DNA of 64,000 nt, taken from the NCBI RefSeq assembly GCF_000513295.1, contig NC_023065.1, positions 930,001 to 994,000 on the forward strand, given 5' to 3'. Under the pieces are notes generated by a model. The model was not told the DNA's origin and did no database searches. It worked only from the letters and a program-made list of their open reading frames with translations. Positions 62,357-64,000 of this stretch are shown here, piece by piece; the first letter of the stretch is position 1, and each line of letters begins with the position of its first letter. The position numbers and the translations under genes were made by a program. This DNA is from Magnetospirillum gryphiswaldense MSR-1 v2. GTDB lineage: Bacteria > Pseudomonadota > Alphaproteobacteria > Rhodospirillales > Magnetospirillaceae.

Positions 62357-63400
62357 GTGGTGGCGAAGCTGATGGACGACGTTATCCGCATCCGAATCGA
62401 TGCGACGCTTGCCGTCGCTGAATTTCTGGCGCAACTGGCCGAACAGGCGGCGGAAGGGGAAACGGCGGCGCCGGCAAATCCGGCCAACCGGGCGATTTTC
62501 CGCGAACTGGCCCCCTTCCGGCTGGTGGAGTACAGCTACATCGACCCCGATATCGGTGCCATCGACGGGGTGTGCGTGGGCTTTGCCGACGGGTCGCTGT
62601 TTTCGGTCTCGGAAGATATCCCCGAAGCGGTCATCGACGCCCTGGTGACCCAGGACTTGGCCGATCTGCCACCCATCTACATCTATATTCTGCTGGCCGA
62701 ACCGCGCCCGGCTTCGGCCATCGACCATTTTCTCGAAGCCTTGGCAATCCATCTGGGGCGTCCGCTGATCGGTGTGTTCCGCGATGCCGGCGGTTGCATG
62801 GGCGGGCATTGCTATGCGCTCGATACTCCCATCGCCGGGCGCGAGGCCTTGGCGCAGCAAAAGAATCGCTCGGTGTTGGAAGCCAACCGTCATTTCGACA
62901 AGGCCCGCACCTTGCGCCATCTGGCCCAATCCAACCTGGCTGCCGATGGCCGGGCCTTTGCCCAGATCACCTATAAGTTCGCCCCGCACGTGGCGGAATT
63001 CGGCGATGCGGCCAAGCGCGACGACTTCATCGCCTGGAGCCGGACGCTGTGCGAATGGATTTATTCGCGCTGGTGCGATTGGCAGGATTTGGGCCTGACT
63101 GAAATATTGCGACCGGCGGAAATGGCGACAGCCCCGTCGGATGGGACGGTGGCGGTACGGCTGATCGCTCCGGCGGATTACGATGGCGGTCAGCCGTGGC
63201 GGGCTTTCGGTGGCGTCGACGCGGCCAGCGCCGTCAACTTCGCCCAGTCGGACGCGGCCAGCAGCGACGAATCCTTGCGCCAATCCCTGGCGGCGGCACG
63301 GCAATATTGGTCTTATGTGACCGAAACCATCGCCGCCGGCGAGGCGGTGGCCCGCGCTCGCGCCGACACCCGCCATCGGCGCGGCATGAAGCTGGATTGA
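62357..63400 (+). CDS. uncharacterised 347-residue protein
   Basis: The frame gives a protein with acidic N-terminus (AKLMDDVIRIRIDATLAVAEFLAQL), a central FRDAGGCMGGHCYALDTP and helical C-terminal half rich in aromatic and charged residues (EWIYSRWCDWQDL). No signal peptide, membrane helix or known motif is visible. GTG 62357 is chosen because GGGGGG lies just upstream; GTG 62360 and ATG 62372 are alternatives. It is divergent from livH. The response regulator gene 63410 is on the other strand and converges on it. I cannot assign a function. Confidence 0.7.
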   Translation: MVAKLMDDVIRIRIDATLAVAEFLAQLAEQAAEGETAAPANPANRAIFRELAPFRLVEYSYIDPDIGAIDGVCVGFADGSLFSVSEDIPEAVIDALVTQDLADLPPIYIYILLAEPRPASAIDHFLEALAIHLGRPLIGVFRDAGGCMGGHCYALDTPIAGREALAQQKNRSVLEANRHFDKARTLRHLAQSNLAADGRAFAQITYKFAPHVAEFGDAAKRDDFIAWSRTLCEWIYSRWCDWQDLGLTEILRPAEMATAPSDGTVAVRLIAPADYDGGQPWRAFGGVDAASAVNFAQSDAASSDESLRQSLAAARQYWSYVTETIAAGEAVARARADTRHRRGMKLD

Positions 63401-63409
63401 TCGGCAGGT

Positions 63410-63784
63410 TCAGCCGCCGGTGGCGACCTGGATGGCGGCCAGCAGGGAATCGATCTCGAACGGCTTTTCCAGCACCGCCACCGCGCCCAGGCGCTTGGCG
63501 GTATCCAGGCCGGCGGCTTTTTCCAGCCGGGCGCTGCCGCCGGAAATGGCGATGATCGGCGTCTCGGGGCTCATGGTCTGCACTTCCATGATCGCTTCGA
63601 TGCCATCCATTTCCGGCATGATGATGTCGGTGATGATCAGGTCGAAAACCTGGCCGGCGGCGATCATGTTCACCGCTTCGGCGCCGTTTTCGGCGGTGAC
63701 CACCTCGTGGTCCAGCTCGGTCAGCACATCGACCAGGGAATCGCGCATCAGCCGGGTGTCTTCGACGATGAGGATACGGCTCAT
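63410..63784 (-). CDS. single-domain response regulator (CheY-like)
   Basis: A 124-residue receiver with phospho-acceptor Asp53 in DLIITDIIMPEMDG, the acidic pair Glu8-Asp9 in IVEDTRLMRD and the switch Lys near 107 in VLEKPFEIDSL. It has no output domain. GGGAGAA precedes ATG 63784. It lies 43 bases downstream of the partial histidine kinase at the window edge, so the two probably form a two-component pair. Confidence 0.93.
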   Translation of the reverse strand: MSRILIVEDTRLMRDSLVDVLTELDHEVVTAENGAEAVNMIAAGQVFDLIITDIIMPEMDGIEAIMEVQTMSPETPIIAISGGSARLEKAAGLDTAKRLGAVAVLEKPFEIDSLLAAIQVATGG

Positions 63785-63827
63785 GATGTTCTCCCGGTTC
63801 TGGCGTTCAGGTGTTTGATAATCGGAT

Positions 63828-64000
63828 TCACGGTGTCGGGCAAGCCATGTCGGCCAAGGGCAGGGTGATGGTGAAGGTGGTGCCCTGGCCGCTGACGCTT
63901 TTGACACCGACCTTGCCGCCCATGGCGGTGACCAGACCGTGGACCACCGACAGGCCCAAGCCGGTGCCCTGGCCCACCGGTTTGGTGGTGAAGAAGGGGT
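63828..64000 (-). CDS. sensor histidine kinase, C-terminal end (partial)
   Basis: The last 56 codons and stop of a kinase that starts beyond the window. The ATPase-domain end is clear: [17 protein letters not shown], then [11 protein letters not shown] and [13 protein letters not shown], which are the F- and G2-box features of HATPase_c. The protein ends ADMACPTP. It is upstream of the response regulator on the same strand, which supports a kinase-regulator pair. Confidence 0.85.
   Translation of the reverse strand, partial: PFFTTKPVGQGTGLGLSVVHGLVTAMGGKVGVKSVSGQGTTFTITLPLADMACPTP

Overview
This window is bacterial chromosome with gene content typical of a free-living alphaproteobacterium, most likely a Rhodospirillales member close to Magnetospirillum (inference from gene content and high GC; no database search was possible). 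Pointers are an alpha-type mitofilin (Mic60) gene between hemD and hemY, relatives of the Caulobacter cell-cycle factors RcdA and TrcR, DUF1192, DUF6867 inside a liv operon, CobN-type cobalt chelatase and the high density of signalling genes. No rRNA, tRNA, CRISPR array, insertion sequence or phage gene was seen, and no gap without a gene exceeds 300 bases.

Layout. 0-11.3 kb: bcp and glnE on the minus strand, a large AsmA/YhdP-type protein, tyrS, anmK, a small exported protein, and phoU-pstB. 11.3-17.7 kb: a cobalamin cluster transcribed yqhD-cobU-cobW-cobN. 17.7-20.4 kb: a solute-binding protein followed by a sensor histidine kinase. 20.5-25.7 kb: tsaD, divergent from a tightly coupled hemC-hemD-mic60-hemY operon that ends tail to tail with cyaY (frataxin). 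26-32.8 kb: a degenerate receiver protein, rpmE, a membrane-anchored class III nucleotide cyclase, an RcdA-like protein, an AT-rich patch with a small orphan gene, a DUF1192-bdhA-thioesterase operon, a quinone oxidoreductase and trcR. 32.8-40.7 kb: a tetR-adaptor-RND pump operon with a clear operator palindrome, then an adaptor-permease-ATPase ABC exporter.

40.7-46.9 kb: the biotin locus, with bioF-bioH-like-bioC-bioD-bioA plus a proline-rich tail-anchored protein on the minus strand and bioB divergent on the plus strand. 47-53.8 kb: a signalling block of a receiver-PAS-PAS-GGDEF-EAL protein, a PhnD-like periplasmic binding protein and a 1126-residue hybrid histidine kinase containing a receiver whose phospho-acceptor Asp is replaced by Glu. 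53.9-57 kb: an MFS transporter, a candidate structured small RNA behind a perfect TATAAT box, a bacteriohemerythrin, an orphan gene and a Cys-rich four-helix copper-binding protein. 57-62.2 kb: a complete branched-chain amino-acid (liv) ABC operon. 62.3-64 kb: an uncharacterised 347-residue protein and the end of a two-component system (partial kinase, then response regulator).

Themes. Tetrapyrrole and metal metabolism (hemCD, hemY, cyaY, cob genes) and cofactor synthesis (biotin) dominate the metabolic part. Sensing and signalling dominate the accessory part, and the window contains two independent cases of a periplasmic binding protein gene directly preceding a sensor kinase gene. The items most worth a second look are the candidate RNA at 55.2 kb, the PhnD/hybrid-kinase block, the hemCD-mic60-hemY operon and the TetR operator.
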